From Gammaproteobacteria bacterium (lineage in GTDB: Bacteria > Pseudomonadota > Gammaproteobacteria > HK1), in assembly GCA_022824305.1 (NCBI GenBank), contig JAJEAD010000022.1:1-64000 (forward strand): a stretch of DNA of 64,000 nucleotides. The letters run 5' to 3'. Both the position numbers and the translations under genes were made by a program. Below, in pieces: positions 26,660 to 35,668 of the stretch. Positions within the stretch are counted from its first letter, which is position 1, and each line of letters opens with the position of its first letter. The notes beneath the pieces were generated by a model that was given only the letters and a program-made list of their open reading frames with translations, had not been told where the DNA came from and did no database searches.

Positions 26660-28999
26660 ATGCCGCCTTCGGAGCAGGGGAGCGGAGCGGGGATTGCGGC
26701 CCGCGGAGCGCCGGGAGCGGAGACCGACGTGGGCGCCGCCATCGCCCACGACAGCGCCGAGCGCCATGTCCGCGGCAGCGCCGCCTACGTCGACGACATC
26801 CGTGAGCCCGCCGGCACCCTGCACGTCGCCCCGGGGTACGCGGAGGCGACCTGCGGGCGCCTGCGCTCGGTGGACCTCGATGCCGTGCGCCGTGCGCCGG
26901 GAGTGGTTGCGGTCCTGCTCGCCTCCGACATCCCGGGGGCCAACGAGTGCAGCCCCTCTCTCGGCGGAGATCCCGTCCTCGCGGATTCCGAGATCCTCTT
27001 TCACGGCCAGGTCGTCTTCGCGGTGGCTGCCGCCAGCCGGCGCGATGCGAGACGGGCGGCGAGGCTTGCCCGGATCGACGTGGAGGAAGGCGCGCCCGCG
27101 GTGGACGTCGAAGCGGGCGTCCACTCGGGCCGGCAGATCCTTCCGCCCTACGAGTTCCGCTGCGGGACGCCCCGCGATGCCATTGCGGCGAGCCCCCGCA
27201 TCCACGAGGGCACGTTGCGCATCGGCGGTCAGGAGCACTTCTACCTGGAGGGCCAGGCCGCCCTCGCGATACCGGAGGAGGCGGGGGAGATGTACCTGCA
27301 CTCCTCGACCCAGCATCCGTCGGACGTGCAGCGACTGGTGGCCCGGATGCTCGATGTCCCGCTCGCCCGGGTCGTGTGCGAGTGCCGCCGCATGGGCGGC
27401 GGCTTCGGCGGCAAGGAGTCGCAGGCCGCGCAGTGGGCCTGTCTCGCCGCGCTTGCCGCTCACGTGACCGGACGGCCCGCCAAGGTCTGCCTCGACCGCG
27501 ACGACGACATGATCATGACCGGAAAGCGCCACGACTTCCGGGTCGCCTACCGCTTCGGCACCGACGACGAAGGACGCCTCACCGGAGTGGACGTCGATTT
27601 CGATGCCCGCTGCGGCTGTTCGGCCGACCTCTCGCTCGGAGTGGTCGACCGCACGATGTTCCATGCCGACAACGCCTACTACTATCCGCACGCGCGCATC
27701 CACACCCGCCGGGTGCGCACCGACACGGTGTCGAACACCGCGTTTCGCGGCTTCGGAGGCCCCCAGGGCATGCTCATCGCGGAACGCATGATGGACGAGA
27801 TCGCCATCCGCCTCCGCCTCGACCCGCTGACGGTGCGAAAGCGCAACCTCTACGGGCCCGGGCGCGACATCACTCCATACGGCATGCGGGTGCGCGACAA
27901 CATCGCGCCGCGCCTGATCCGGACGCTCGAGCGAGACTGCGACTACGCCCGGCGACGCCGCGACATTGCGCGCTACAACGCGAAAGCCGCCCATCTGCGA
28001 AAAGGGATCTCGCTCACTCCGGTCAAGTTCGGCATCGCCTTCACCCTCAAGCACCTCAACCAGACCGGCGCGCTCGTGCACCTCCTCACCGATGGCTCGA
28101 TTCAGGTCAACCACGGGGGCACCGAAATGGGCCAGGGGCTCCACACCAAGGTGGCGCAAGTGGTCTCGGGCGAGTTCGGAGTGGAGGCGGCGCGCGTGCG
28201 CATCACCGCGACGCAGACCGACAAGGTCCCCAACACCGGCCCCACCGCGGCCTCCTCCGGCACGGATCTCAACGCGATGGCCGCCCTGCGCGCAGCGCGG
28301 ACCATCAGGTCCCGCCTCGTGGCTCTGGCCGCACGTCTCTACCAGGTCGATCGCGCGGATATCACCTTCGGGGGCGGGCAGGTGAACACCGGACGCCGGA
28401 GCGTCCCCCTGGCGGAGCTCGCGCGCCTCGCCTTCACCGAGCGGGTGTCGCTTTCCTCGACCGGCTTCTATGCGACCCCCAAGATAACCTGGGACCGCGA
28501 TACCGCCACCGGCCGTCCCTTCCTGTACTTCGCCTACGGGGCGGCGTGCACGGAGGTCACGGTCGACACCATGACCGGCGAGATGCGGGTGGATCGCGTC
28601 GATCTCCTGCACGACGTCGGCCGCTCGCTCAACCCCGCGATCGACATCGGGCAGATCGAAGGGGGCTTCGTCCAGGGCATGGGATGGCTGACCACGGAAG
28701 AACTGGTCTTCGACGCGCGGGGGCGCCTGATGACGCACGCCCCCTCCACCTACAAGATACCCGCGTGCTCCGACGTGCCCGCCGATTTCCGGGTCGCGCT
28801 CTGGGAATCGCGCGGCAACCGCGAGCCCACCGTGCATCGTTCGAAGGCGGTGGGAGAACCGCCGCTCATGCTGGCGCTCTCGGTGTTCTCGGCGATCACC
28901 CACGCCATCGCAACTCTCGCTCCGGGTCGGGTGCCGCCGCTGGACGCCCCGGCCACCCCGGAAGCGATCCTGCGAGCGGTCGAGGCGCTGAGGGACTGA
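26660..28999 (+). CDS. xdhB: Xanthine dehydrogenase molybdenum-binding subunit
   Basis: A 779-residue molybdopterin subunit; the ATG at 26660 lies 2 bases after the xdhA stop, although the open frame runs further upstream. Motifs in order: GQEHFYLEGQ (Moco-facing Gln and substrate Glu), GGGFGGKE, AFRGFGGPQG (Arg near the active site), HGGTEMGQG, and KAVGEPPLM near the C-terminus with the catalytic Glu. It hydroxylates hypoxanthine and xanthine to urate. The first 35 residues are low-complexity and may be dispensable. Related aldehyde and nicotinate hydroxylases share the fold, but the xdhA/xdhC/HIUase context supports xanthine. Confidence 0.92.
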   Translation: MPPSEQGSGAGIAARGAPGAETDVGAAIAHDSAERHVRGSAAYVDDIREPAGTLHVAPGYAEATCGRLRSVDLDAVRRAPGVVAVLLASDIPGANECSPSLGGDPVLADSEILFHGQVVFAVAAASRRDARRAARLARIDVEEGAPAVDVEAGVHSGRQILPPYEFRCGTPRDAIAASPRIHEGTLRIGGQEHFYLEGQAALAIPEEAGEMYLHSSTQHPSDVQRLVARMLDVPLARVVCECRRMGGGFGGKESQAAQWACLAALAAHVTGRPAKVCLDRDDDMIMTGKRHDFRVAYRFGTDDEGRLTGVDVDFDARCGCSADLSLGVVDRTMFHADNAYYYPHARIHTRRVRTDTVSNTAFRGFGGPQGMLIAERMMDEIAIRLRLDPLTVRKRNLYGPGRDITPYGMRVRDNIAPRLIRTLERDCDYARRRRDIARYNAKAAHLRKGISLTPVKFGIAFTLKHLNQTGALVHLLTDGSIQVNHGGTEMGQGLHTKVAQVVSGEFGVEAARVRITATQTDKVPNTGPTAASSGTDLNAMAALRAARTIRSRLVALAARLYQVDRADITFGGGQVNTGRRSVPLAELARLAFTERVSLSSTGFYATPKITWDRDTATGRPFLYFAYGAACTEVTVDTMTGEMRVDRVDLLHDVGRSLNPAIDIGQIEGGFVQGMGWLTTEELVFDARGRLMTHAPSTYKIPACSDVPADFRVALWESRGNREPTVHRSKAVGEPPLMLALSVFSAITHAIATLAPGRVPPLDAPATPEAILRAVEALRD

Positions 29000-29003
29000 A
29001 TCG

Positions 29004-29951
29004 ATGCGGGTGTGGGCCACGGTGGAACGCGCGCTCTCGTCGCACTTCGCCTGCGCGCTGGTCACGGTGGTCGAAGTGCGCGGATCCGCGCCGCGTGAGC
29101 CGGGGGCGCGCATGGTGGTCATGCCCGACGGGGGATTTCTCGGCACCATCGGAGGCGGGGCGCTGGAGTGGCAGGCGATCGCGCAGGCCCGGGAAGGCCT
29201 GACGCGCCCCGGGCCCCTCGCCCGGCTCTCCCGCCATGCCCTGGGGCCGGAGCTCGGCCAGTGCTGCGGCGGCTCGGTCCGACTCCTGACCGAAGTCTTC
29301 GACAGCGACCGCGCCGAGGAAGTGCGCGGGCTGGCGGAAGCCGAGCGCGACGGGCCATTCGAGACCCTGGCCGAGCTCAGCGGAGACCGCGTTCACCGGG
29401 AACGCGCCCCGCACGACGGGGGCTCGGCGGCGACGGCGCTCCGCTTCTCGAATCGGCGCCTGACGGAGCGCTTCGGAGAGCGGCGTAGAAGCGTCGCGAT
29501 CTTCGGGGCCGGGCATGTCGGTCGTGCCCTGATGCTGGCGCTCGCCCCCCTGCCCTTCGACGTCGTCTGGATAGACGAACGCGCGGACGCCTTCCCGTCC
29601 GCGCTTCCGGCAAACGTCCGTGCGCTGCCCACTCGCGACGCGGCCGCCGAGGTTGCCGCTCTTCCCGAGCATGCCTTCGTCGTCGTGATGACCCACAGCC
29701 ATCCCCTGGATCTCGCCATCGTGCACGCCGCGCTCGCGGCCGCGCGCTTCGACTACGTGGGGCTCATCGGATCGAAGAGCAAGCGCGCCCGCTTCTCCCG
29801 TCGTCTGCGCGACGCGGGACTGGGCGGCGATGCCATCGCGGAGCTCAGGTGTCCGATCGGGGTGGACGGCATCCGGTCCAAGCTGCCGGCGGCGATCGCC
29901 GCCGCCGTCACCGCGGAGCTGCTTCGAAGAGAGGAAGGCCTCGAATCCTGA
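29004..29951 (+). CDS. xdhC: Xanthine dehydrogenase accessory protein XdhC
   Basis: A 315-residue XdhC, which binds and sulfurates the molybdenum cofactor and inserts it into XdhB. The N-terminal XdhC/CoxI domain has EVRGSAPREPGARMVV and GTIGGGALEW; a Cys pair (QCCGG, near residue 90) matches the site linked to Moco sulfuration. The C-terminal Rossmann domain starts VAIFGAGHVGRAL and ends in GLIGSKSKRARF. It starts 4 bases after xdhB, so it is translationally linked. It is the last gene of the purine operon; the next gene is 327 bases away. Confidence 0.92.
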   Translation: MRVWATVERALSSHFACALVTVVEVRGSAPREPGARMVVMPDGGFLGTIGGGALEWQAIAQAREGLTRPGPLARLSRHALGPELGQCCGGSVRLLTEVFDSDRAEEVRGLAEAERDGPFETLAELSGDRVHRERAPHDGGSAATALRFSNRRLTERFGERRRSVAIFGAGHVGRALMLALAPLPFDVVWIDERADAFPSALPANVRALPTRDAAAEVAALPEHAFVVVMTHSHPLDLAIVHAALAAARFDYVGLIGSKSKRARFSRRLRDAGLGGDAIAELRCPIGVDGIRSKLPAAIAAAVTAELLRREEGLES

Positions 29952-30278
29952 GCGCAAAGCTTCACCGATTCCCCGGCTGACGGACGCAGGTCCGCTCGTG
30001 TCAGCGGGCCGCATTGCCTCGAGCCGCCTCGCCGCAGTGCCGGCTGCCCGCTTCGCCGCGCAGTCCCTGTCGAAGCTCGCGGGCCAGGGCCAGCCACCCG
30101 TGGCTTCGAGCTCTCTCGACCCGGAATCCCCTTCAACTCCACGGAACCGGGCGTTGCCGCCCGTCATCAAGTGTGCGAAGGCGGCCGCCGAGCCGGTTGA
30201 ATCCCACGCGGGCGTTCCTTCCCGGCGCGCTTCCGGGCAGCATACGCAATACCGCCTTCGCTTTCGGACCGACGACGC
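29952..30278. other. 327-bp gap between xdhC and the aminotransferase gene
   Basis: I see no supported gene. The open frames here are continuations of out-of-frame shadows. CAATACCG at 30247-30254 lies just before the aminotransferase and matches the half-site of the palindrome upstream of the PKS, possibly by chance. A promoter for the aminotransferase is expected here, but none stands out. Confidence 0.4.
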
Positions 30279-31406
30279 ATGGGACCCTTCGATTTCAGCA
30301 CCGGCACCACCAATCCGGAGACCTTCCCCACCGAGGAGCTTGCCGCGGCGGCGGCGCGAACGGTGCGCAAGCACGCGGTGGAGCTCAACACCTATCCCGG
30401 ATCGCTCGGTCACGAGGGCCTGCGCCGGCTGATGGCCCAGCGCGAGTTCGATCGGGAGGGAGTGCGCCTCGATCCCGAGCGCATCGCGCTGACCAACGGC
30501 TCGATGCAGGCGGTGACTCTGGTCGCCGAGGCGCTGTGCGAGGGCCGCGACGACGTGGTGGTGATGGAGGAGTACTGCTACTCCGGCACGATCAGCGCCT
30601 ACCAGGGCCTCGGCATCGAACTGGTGGGAGTACCGGTGGACGGCCGCGGCATGCGTACCGACGCCCTCCAGAGCGCGCTCGAAGGTCTCCGGGACGAAGG
30701 CCGCTCCCCGCGCTTCATCTACGTGCTCGCCACGTATCAGAACCCGACCGGCTCGGTGATGCCGCGCGAGCGACGCCTCGAGCTCCTGCGAATCGCGCGG
30801 GCGCACCGCTGCATCGTGGTGGAGGACAACTGCTACGCCGACGTCCACTACGAGGGCGAGAAGGTGCCCGCGCTGTACGCCCTGGACGATGGCCCCCGTC
30901 AGGTGTACCTGTGCTCGCTGTCGAAGATCTTCGCGCCCGGTGTGCGCCTCGGCTACCTCACCGCCTCGTCCGCGGAGCTCTTCGAGCGCATCGTCGAGCG
31001 CCGGCACGATGCCGGGCCGAACACGCTCGCGGCCGCGATTAGCGCCGAGTACCTCGGCGACCGACTGTGGGAGCACGTGGAGACCGCGAACCGCGCGCTC
31101 AAGGCGAAGCGCGACGCCATGCTCCTGGCGCTCGAGTCCGAGCTCGGAAACACCTGCTCGTGGTCGCACCCGCCGGGCGGCCTCTTCATCTGGGTGCGCC
31201 TTCCCGACGGCAGCGACGTGGAGCGCATCGAGGCGGCCGCGGCCGAACGCGAGGTCAGCTTCTCGCGCGGAACGCTCTTCCACGTGCATGGCGGGGGCGG
31301 CCCCTACATCCGGCTCGCGTTCGGATTCTCCCGGATTCCCGACATCCACGAGGGGATCGCGCGCCTCGCCCGCAGCATCGAGGAGACAGGCCGGGAGCCC
31401 GCGTAG
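30279..31406 (+). CDS. PLP-dependent aminotransferase, class I/II
   Basis: A 375-residue fold-type I aminotransferase of the 2-aminoadipate/MocR-catalytic-domain kind. Visible motifs: LTNGSMQAV (cofactor phosphate loop), YQNPTG (Asn binding the PLP ring oxygen), EDNCYAD (Asp on the pyridine nitrogen) and SLSKIFAPGVRLGY, with the Schiff-base Lys. The C-terminal PYIRLAF has the substrate carboxylate Arg. There is no N-terminal GntR domain, so it is an enzyme, not a MocR regulator. It stands alone between xdhC and the GTP cyclohydrolase II-like gene. A role in diaminobutyrate or purine-nitrogen transamination is possible but unsupported. Confidence 0.85.
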   Translation: MGPFDFSTGTTNPETFPTEELAAAAARTVRKHAVELNTYPGSLGHEGLRRLMAQREFDREGVRLDPERIALTNGSMQAVTLVAEALCEGRDDVVVMEEYCYSGTISAYQGLGIELVGVPVDGRGMRTDALQSALEGLRDEGRSPRFIYVLATYQNPTGSVMPRERRLELLRIARAHRCIVVEDNCYADVHYEGEKVPALYALDDGPRQVYLCSLSKIFAPGVRLGYLTASSAELFERIVERRHDAGPNTLAAAISAEYLGDRLWEHVETANRALKAKRDAMLLALESELGNTCSWSHPPGGLFIWVRLPDGSDVERIEAAAAEREVSFSRGTLFHVHGGGGPYIRLAFGFSRIPDIHEGIARLARSIEETGREPA

Positions 31407-31611
31407 AGGCGCGCTCGCGGTTGCGCGGCCGGGCGGCAGGCGTCCCCGCGCCACCTGACGCCGCCGCGCGCCGGCGCCGCCTCCCGACTCCGATCCGGGA
31501 CCCGGAACGAGAAGCCCGGCCCCTACACCGGGGCAGACTCCCCGCGCCTATCGCGTCGAGGGCGGCTCGGGCAAGATCGGCGCCCCGCTACCGCAAAGGA
31601 CGGCAACGCCG

Positions 31612-32442
31612 GTGTTCACCTACATCGACCCGAGAGTCCGGACCCGCCTGATCGAAGGCGGGCACCTCGTGCGCATCGATACCACGGGCGCGCGCGTCGA
31701 TGTGGGCGCCGCCGCAAGCGAAGGGAACGGGCGCACCCTGGACGTGATGGGACCGATTCCGCTGCCCATCACCCTCGACGATCGGGAGCTTCGATTCGAC
31801 TGGTACGCGGCGGTTCGCTCCGCGGAGCTCGACCGGGTGGACAAGCTCGCCCGCACCCTGCGCAACGAGGGCCGCCAACGCCTCTTCGCCGCGCTCACCG
31901 CCTCCATGGCCGTGAACAGCGTGTTGATCTACGGAGAACCCCTCGCGGCGGCCTCACCTCTGATCCGCGTGCATTCGAGCTGCCTCACCGGAGACGTGTT
32001 CGGATCGCAGCGCTGCGAATGCGGTCCGCAGCTCCTCGCCGCGCTCGACCACATCACCCGCGAGCCGCATGGTGGCGCGATCGTGTACATGGCCGGACAC
32101 GAAGGCCGCGGCATCGGCCTGTGGGCGAAGGCGGCCACGTACATCCTGCAGGACTCGGGCGAGAACACCTACCAGGCGAACCGGTCGCTGGGTCTTCCTG
32201 ACGATTCGCGTGACTTCAGCGATGCCGCCACCTTGCTCCTGCACTTCTTCGGCGACCGGCCGATGCGGCTCCTGACCAACAATCCCAAGAAAGTCGATGA
32301 CTTGCACGCCCTCGGACTGCGCACGCTCTCGCCCGTCAAGCTGGTGGTGGGAATCAACGACTGGAACCGTCGCTACCTCGCCGCCAAGCGGGATTGGGGA
32401 CACTGGATCGAGGAAGAGGATTTCGGCACCGACGGGGCCTGA
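31612..32442 (+). CDS. GTP cyclohydrolase II-like protein
   Basis: A 276-residue protein starting at GTG 31612. The catalytic core is clear: zinc ligands Cys124, Cys135 and Cys137 (SSCLTGDVFGSQRCEC), then HEGRGIGL with the nucleophile Arg166, and LLTNNPKK. Differences from riboflavin RibA as I recall it: the Glu before the first Cys is Ser (S-S-C rather than S-E-C), and the Q-E-G-R stretch reads G-H-E-G-R with one extra residue. An N-terminal extension of about 100 residues is also unusual for bare RibA. No other riboflavin gene is near. It may be riboflavin biosynthesis or a related pathway such as URC1-type uracil catabolism; I cannot decide. Confidence 0.75.
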   Translation: MFTYIDPRVRTRLIEGGHLVRIDTTGARVDVGAAASEGNGRTLDVMGPIPLPITLDDRELRFDWYAAVRSAELDRVDKLARTLRNEGRQRLFAALTASMAVNSVLIYGEPLAAASPLIRVHSSCLTGDVFGSQRCECGPQLLAALDHITREPHGGAIVYMAGHEGRGIGLWAKAATYILQDSGENTYQANRSLGLPDDSRDFSDAATLLLHFFGDRPMRLLTNNPKKVDDLHALGLRTLSPVKLVVGINDWNRRYLAAKRDWGHWIEEEDFGTDGA

Positions 32443-32649
32443 GCGCCTCGGCGCAATCGGCGAGGAACCCGTGATTGGGGTGATTCCCGGGCGCTTCGTC
32501 CATGCCCTGCCGATTTCTTGATGCTCCACGCCGCTTTGTGGTGTCATGCCCGGCGGGCTCGCTCCAGAGCGTGATGCTGCGGCCGCGGCCCCGGCTCCGC
32601 ATGCCCGCCTGGAGCAGAGTGCCGCGAAGGACAGGGGAGAAAGGCCGGC

Positions 32650-33438
32650 ATGGCTTTCGGACTGGCAACACGAATCACGCTCGCCCTGGTGGTCATCCTG
32701 GCCGCCGGGGTGGCCATGATGACCTTGCTGAGCGCTCAGATGTACGAGCGCACCCTCTCCGATTTCCTCAACTCCCGCTTCGAGTTCGAGCTGAACGACC
32801 TCCGGCAGCGGATCGAATCGCAGGCCGACCTCGGCATCGAGCTTCCCGACCTGCAGGGCGTGCCCGAAGAGCTCGACGAGTATCTTCACGCCGACGAACA
32901 GATCCTCTCCATCGAAGTCTTCGACGAGAACGGCGTGGTGCTGTTCAGCACCGATCCCAGCTTCGTGGGAGATCTCGTCACGGAGGAGTGGGTTTCGGCG
33001 TGGCGGACCAGCCTGAACCAGGACGTCTGGTCCAATCTGGAACGCGACGCGCGCGTGGTGGGAGTGCCGTTGCGGGACAACCTGGGGCGGGAAGTGGGTT
33101 CCCTCGCCCTTCGCTATTCCCGCGACTTCTTCGACGACAGCGTGACCGAGCAGTCGACGCGACTGTTGCTGGTCGGTGCGCTGGTGGTGGTGGGAATGAT
33201 CCCGCTGAGCGTCGTGGGCGCCATGACCCTGCTGCGCGGACTGCGCGGCGAGTTGCGCGACCTGCGCGAGTCGATTGAAGACGTGAGCGATCGGCGCCCC
33301 GACGGAGACGCCCTGGCCCGCACGCGTGCCGGCTACCCGGAGCTTGCCGCATTCGCCGGCGCCGCGCTCACCGCTCATGACGACATCGACGCCGCGATCG
33401 GAGAGATCCGCCGGCTCGACGAAGAAGAGGCGGTATGA
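32650..33438 (+). CDS. Small membrane sensor protein, partner of a sensor-HAMP-MFS chimera (copy 1)
   Basis: A 262-residue protein. TM1 is at about 8-28, a periplasmic domain at 30-168, TM2 at 171-195, and a cytoplasmic HAMP-like helical tail ends in RRLDEEEAV. The periplasmic domain carries a pattern shared by four proteins of this locus: LGIELPDLQGV, then a short helix, then IEVFDENGVVLFS, resembling a small Cache-type ligand-binding fold. There is no kinase, cyclase or methyl-accepting output, so it probably works by contact with its partner. Its ATGA overlap with the next gene at 33435 couples their translation. Its paralogue at 40412-41164 pairs in the same way. Function is inferred from organisation only. 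Confidence 0.65.
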   Translation: MAFGLATRITLALVVILAAGVAMMTLLSAQMYERTLSDFLNSRFEFELNDLRQRIESQADLGIELPDLQGVPEELDEYLHADEQILSIEVFDENGVVLFSTDPSFVGDLVTEEWVSAWRTSLNQDVWSNLERDARVVGVPLRDNLGREVGSLALRYSRDFFDDSVTEQSTRLLLVGALVVVGMIPLSVVGAMTLLRGLRGELRDLRESIEDVSDRRPDGDALARTRAGYPELAAFAGAALTAHDDIDAAIGEIRRLDEEEAV

Positions 33439-35576
33439 GCGCGCGTCCGGAAGTCGATTCGAGCGCCTCCGGGAGTTCACAGGCAGCACTTACCCGCACC
33501 CGCGGGATTCTCGGCCGGCTGGTGCTGCTCTCGGTCGTCGTGCTGCTGCTCGGCCAGATTCTCGTCGCGTGGTTCGCGGTCACCGGCTTCGAAAGCGCGC
33601 TCGGGCCTCAGCTCAACCAGAAGGCCCGCGCGGTGGGCCGGGCTGTCGCCGATCAGCTCGAGTTCGTCGTCGGCCATCTCGGCATTCCTCCCGAGGAACT
33701 GGTCGGCGTGGACCCCTTCCTCGACGGGATCCTCGCTGCGAACGAAGACATCGAGTACACGATCGTGCGCGATGCCTCGTCGAAGGTGCTGTTCGCACGG
33801 GGACTGTCCCCGGAGGCGCTGGAACGGGTCCTGCCCGGCCTGCCGGGCGCCGACAGCCCGACAGGTTCCATGTCGGAGATCGCGGGATTCACCAACAGCG
33901 TGTTTCCCGTCTTCGTGAAGGATCGTGTCGCCACGGTGCTGCACGTAGGCGTCAGCGGCACCTACATGCGCGACCAGCTCTCCGATCTCCTGTACGAGGT
34001 CATCACCGTCATCGTGGTCTCCTTTCTCGTGACCCTGGAGTTCCTGCTCTTCCTCATGAGCGTGCGGGTTTCCGCGCCGATGGAGCGCGTCGAGACGATG
34101 CTTGCCGAAGGGGCACGGGGCCGCTTTGCAACCACGTTCGCAATGCGCGCTCGCGACGAGATCGGCGCGCTCGTCGCCTCCCTCAACCGCGCATTGCGGG
34201 CGTTGCGCCAGCGCTACGAGGACTTCCACTTCGAAGTGCGCGAAATCAAGGACGCCCAGATCGACAAGGACATCGCGAGCCGCATCCAGGCCACCAGCCA
34301 GCAGATCGATGACCGCTACCGCTTCTCCGGCGGAAAGGAGCTGCGGCTGCGCAACGCCATGCAGATTCGGGTCCCGCTCTTCCTGTTCATGTTCGCGGAG
34401 GAGTTGCCGCGCTCGTTCGTGCCCCTGTTCGCCGCCCGGCTCAGCCCGGGCGGCGCGGCCGTCCCGGACGAGCTGCTCTTCGGTCTCCCGATCACGTTGT
34501 TCATGCTCGCCGGCATGATCGTGGTTCCGATTGCGGGCGGACTCGCCGAGCGCTTTGGAACGCGCCGGGTATTCCTGGCCGGCATCGTGCCGGCAATCGT
34601 CGGCTACGCCGGCACCTTCGTGGCACAGGGGTACTTCGACTTCATCGCCTGGCGAGTGCTCTCGGGCATCGGCTACGGCCTCATCTTCATCGCCGCGCAG
34701 GCCTGGGTCGCCGACAACACGGACGAGCGAAACAGCGCTCAGGGCATGGCGGTATTCGTGGGCGCAGCGTTCGTGGCCGCCATCTGCGGGCCATCCATCG
34801 GGGGAATTCTCGCCGACCGCATCGGCTTCGGGGAGACCTTCCTGATATCCGCGGTGCTCGCGGCGGCCTCGGGACTTCTCATCTACGCCATGCTGGAAGG
34901 GGGCGCGCGAGCACGTACCGCGCACCGGAACGTGTTCGGCGTCCAGACCTGGCGAGCGCTGCTTTCAGACCGCCGAGTGTTCGCGGTGACCGTGCTGACG
35001 GCGATTCCCGGAAAGATCATCCTGACGGGGTTGCTGTTCTACCTGGTGCCTCTGTACCTGAACGAGCTCGGGTACCGACTGTCGATCATCGGCTGGATGA
35101 TCACCCTGTACGGTGCGGCGACCTTCTTCAGCACGTCGTTCGTGGCCCGCTTCGCCGACCGATCCGGGCGCCATGCCTCGATGGTCGCAATCGGTGGGGC
35201 GCTGGCGGGCCTCGGATGCCTCGCGAGTCTGCCCGCAGCCGCGCCCGGCGGCGCCTTCTACGCGGTGATGATCGCGATCCTTGCGCTCGGGTTCGGGCAT
35301 GCGCTGTCTCTCACATCCGAGATCGCCATCGTTCAGAACGTGGCCAGGCGCCGCGGGGGATGGCATCAGGCGTCGATGATCGGCGCCTACCGGCTGGCGG
35401 AACGCAGCGGAATGGTGCTTGGTCCGCTCGTCGCCGGCGCGCTCGCGGCCGCATTCGGATACCGAGGGGCCATCGTCGGAATCGGCGCCCTGCTGCTCGT
35501 TTCCATCGGCGCGTATGTGCTCGTGATGTTTCCGTTGCGCCCTGCGTCCGGCGCACGAAGAGGGCGAAGGGCGTGA
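33435..35576 (+). CDS. Sensor-HAMP-MFS chimera: periplasmic sensor domain fused to a 12-TM transporter (copy 1)
   Basis: A 713-residue protein. TM1 is about 18-43, a periplasmic sensor domain about 44-180 (LGIPPEELVGV and YTIVRDASSKVLF pattern), and TM2 about 183-208. A HAMP linker follows (APMERVETMLAEG to RDEIGALVASLNRAL), and then a linker of about 50 residues. From residue 305 on it is a complete major facilitator permease with about 12 TM helices, including GGLAERFGTRR (motif A). HAMP domains normally relay to kinases or receptors, so a transporter as output is unusual: it suggests ligand-gated export or a transporter used as sensor output. It is coupled to the small sensor upstream and followed by the SpoIIE-type phosphatase. 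The paralogue is at 38358-40415. Confidence 0.75.
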   Translation: MSARPEVDSSASGSSQAALTRTRGILGRLVLLSVVVLLLGQILVAWFAVTGFESALGPQLNQKARAVGRAVADQLEFVVGHLGIPPEELVGVDPFLDGILAANEDIEYTIVRDASSKVLFARGLSPEALERVLPGLPGADSPTGSMSEIAGFTNSVFPVFVKDRVATVLHVGVSGTYMRDQLSDLLYEVITVIVVSFLVTLEFLLFLMSVRVSAPMERVETMLAEGARGRFATTFAMRARDEIGALVASLNRALRALRQRYEDFHFEVREIKDAQIDKDIASRIQATSQQIDDRYRFSGGKELRLRNAMQIRVPLFLFMFAEELPRSFVPLFAARLSPGGAAVPDELLFGLPITLFMLAGMIVVPIAGGLAERFGTRRVFLAGIVPAIVGYAGTFVAQGYFDFIAWRVLSGIGYGLIFIAAQAWVADNTDERNSAQGMAVFVGAAFVAAICGPSIGGILADRIGFGETFLISAVLAAASGLLIYAMLEGGARARTAHRNVFGVQTWRALLSDRRVFAVTVLTAIPGKIILTGLLFYLVPLYLNELGYRLSIIGWMITLYGAATFFSTSFVARFADRSGRHASMVAIGGALAGLGCLASLPAAAPGGAFYAVMIAILALGFGHALSLTSEIAIVQNVARRRGGWHQASMIGAYRLAERSGMVLGPLVAGALAAAFGYRGAIVGIGALLLVSIGAYVLVMFPLRPASGARRGRRA

Positions 35577-35668
35577 AGCGCCCGAGCCCGCCCGCAGGTC
35601 CGAGCGCCGCCGGGGGCGGGGCCGGCGGCTTTCCGTAGGTTCGAAGGCGCGTTCCGGGAGTCAGGGCG

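Noticed and set aside
26549-29149. Long minus-strand open frame opposite xdhB
   Set aside because: Antisense shadow; xdhB on the plus strand has every molybdenum-site motif.
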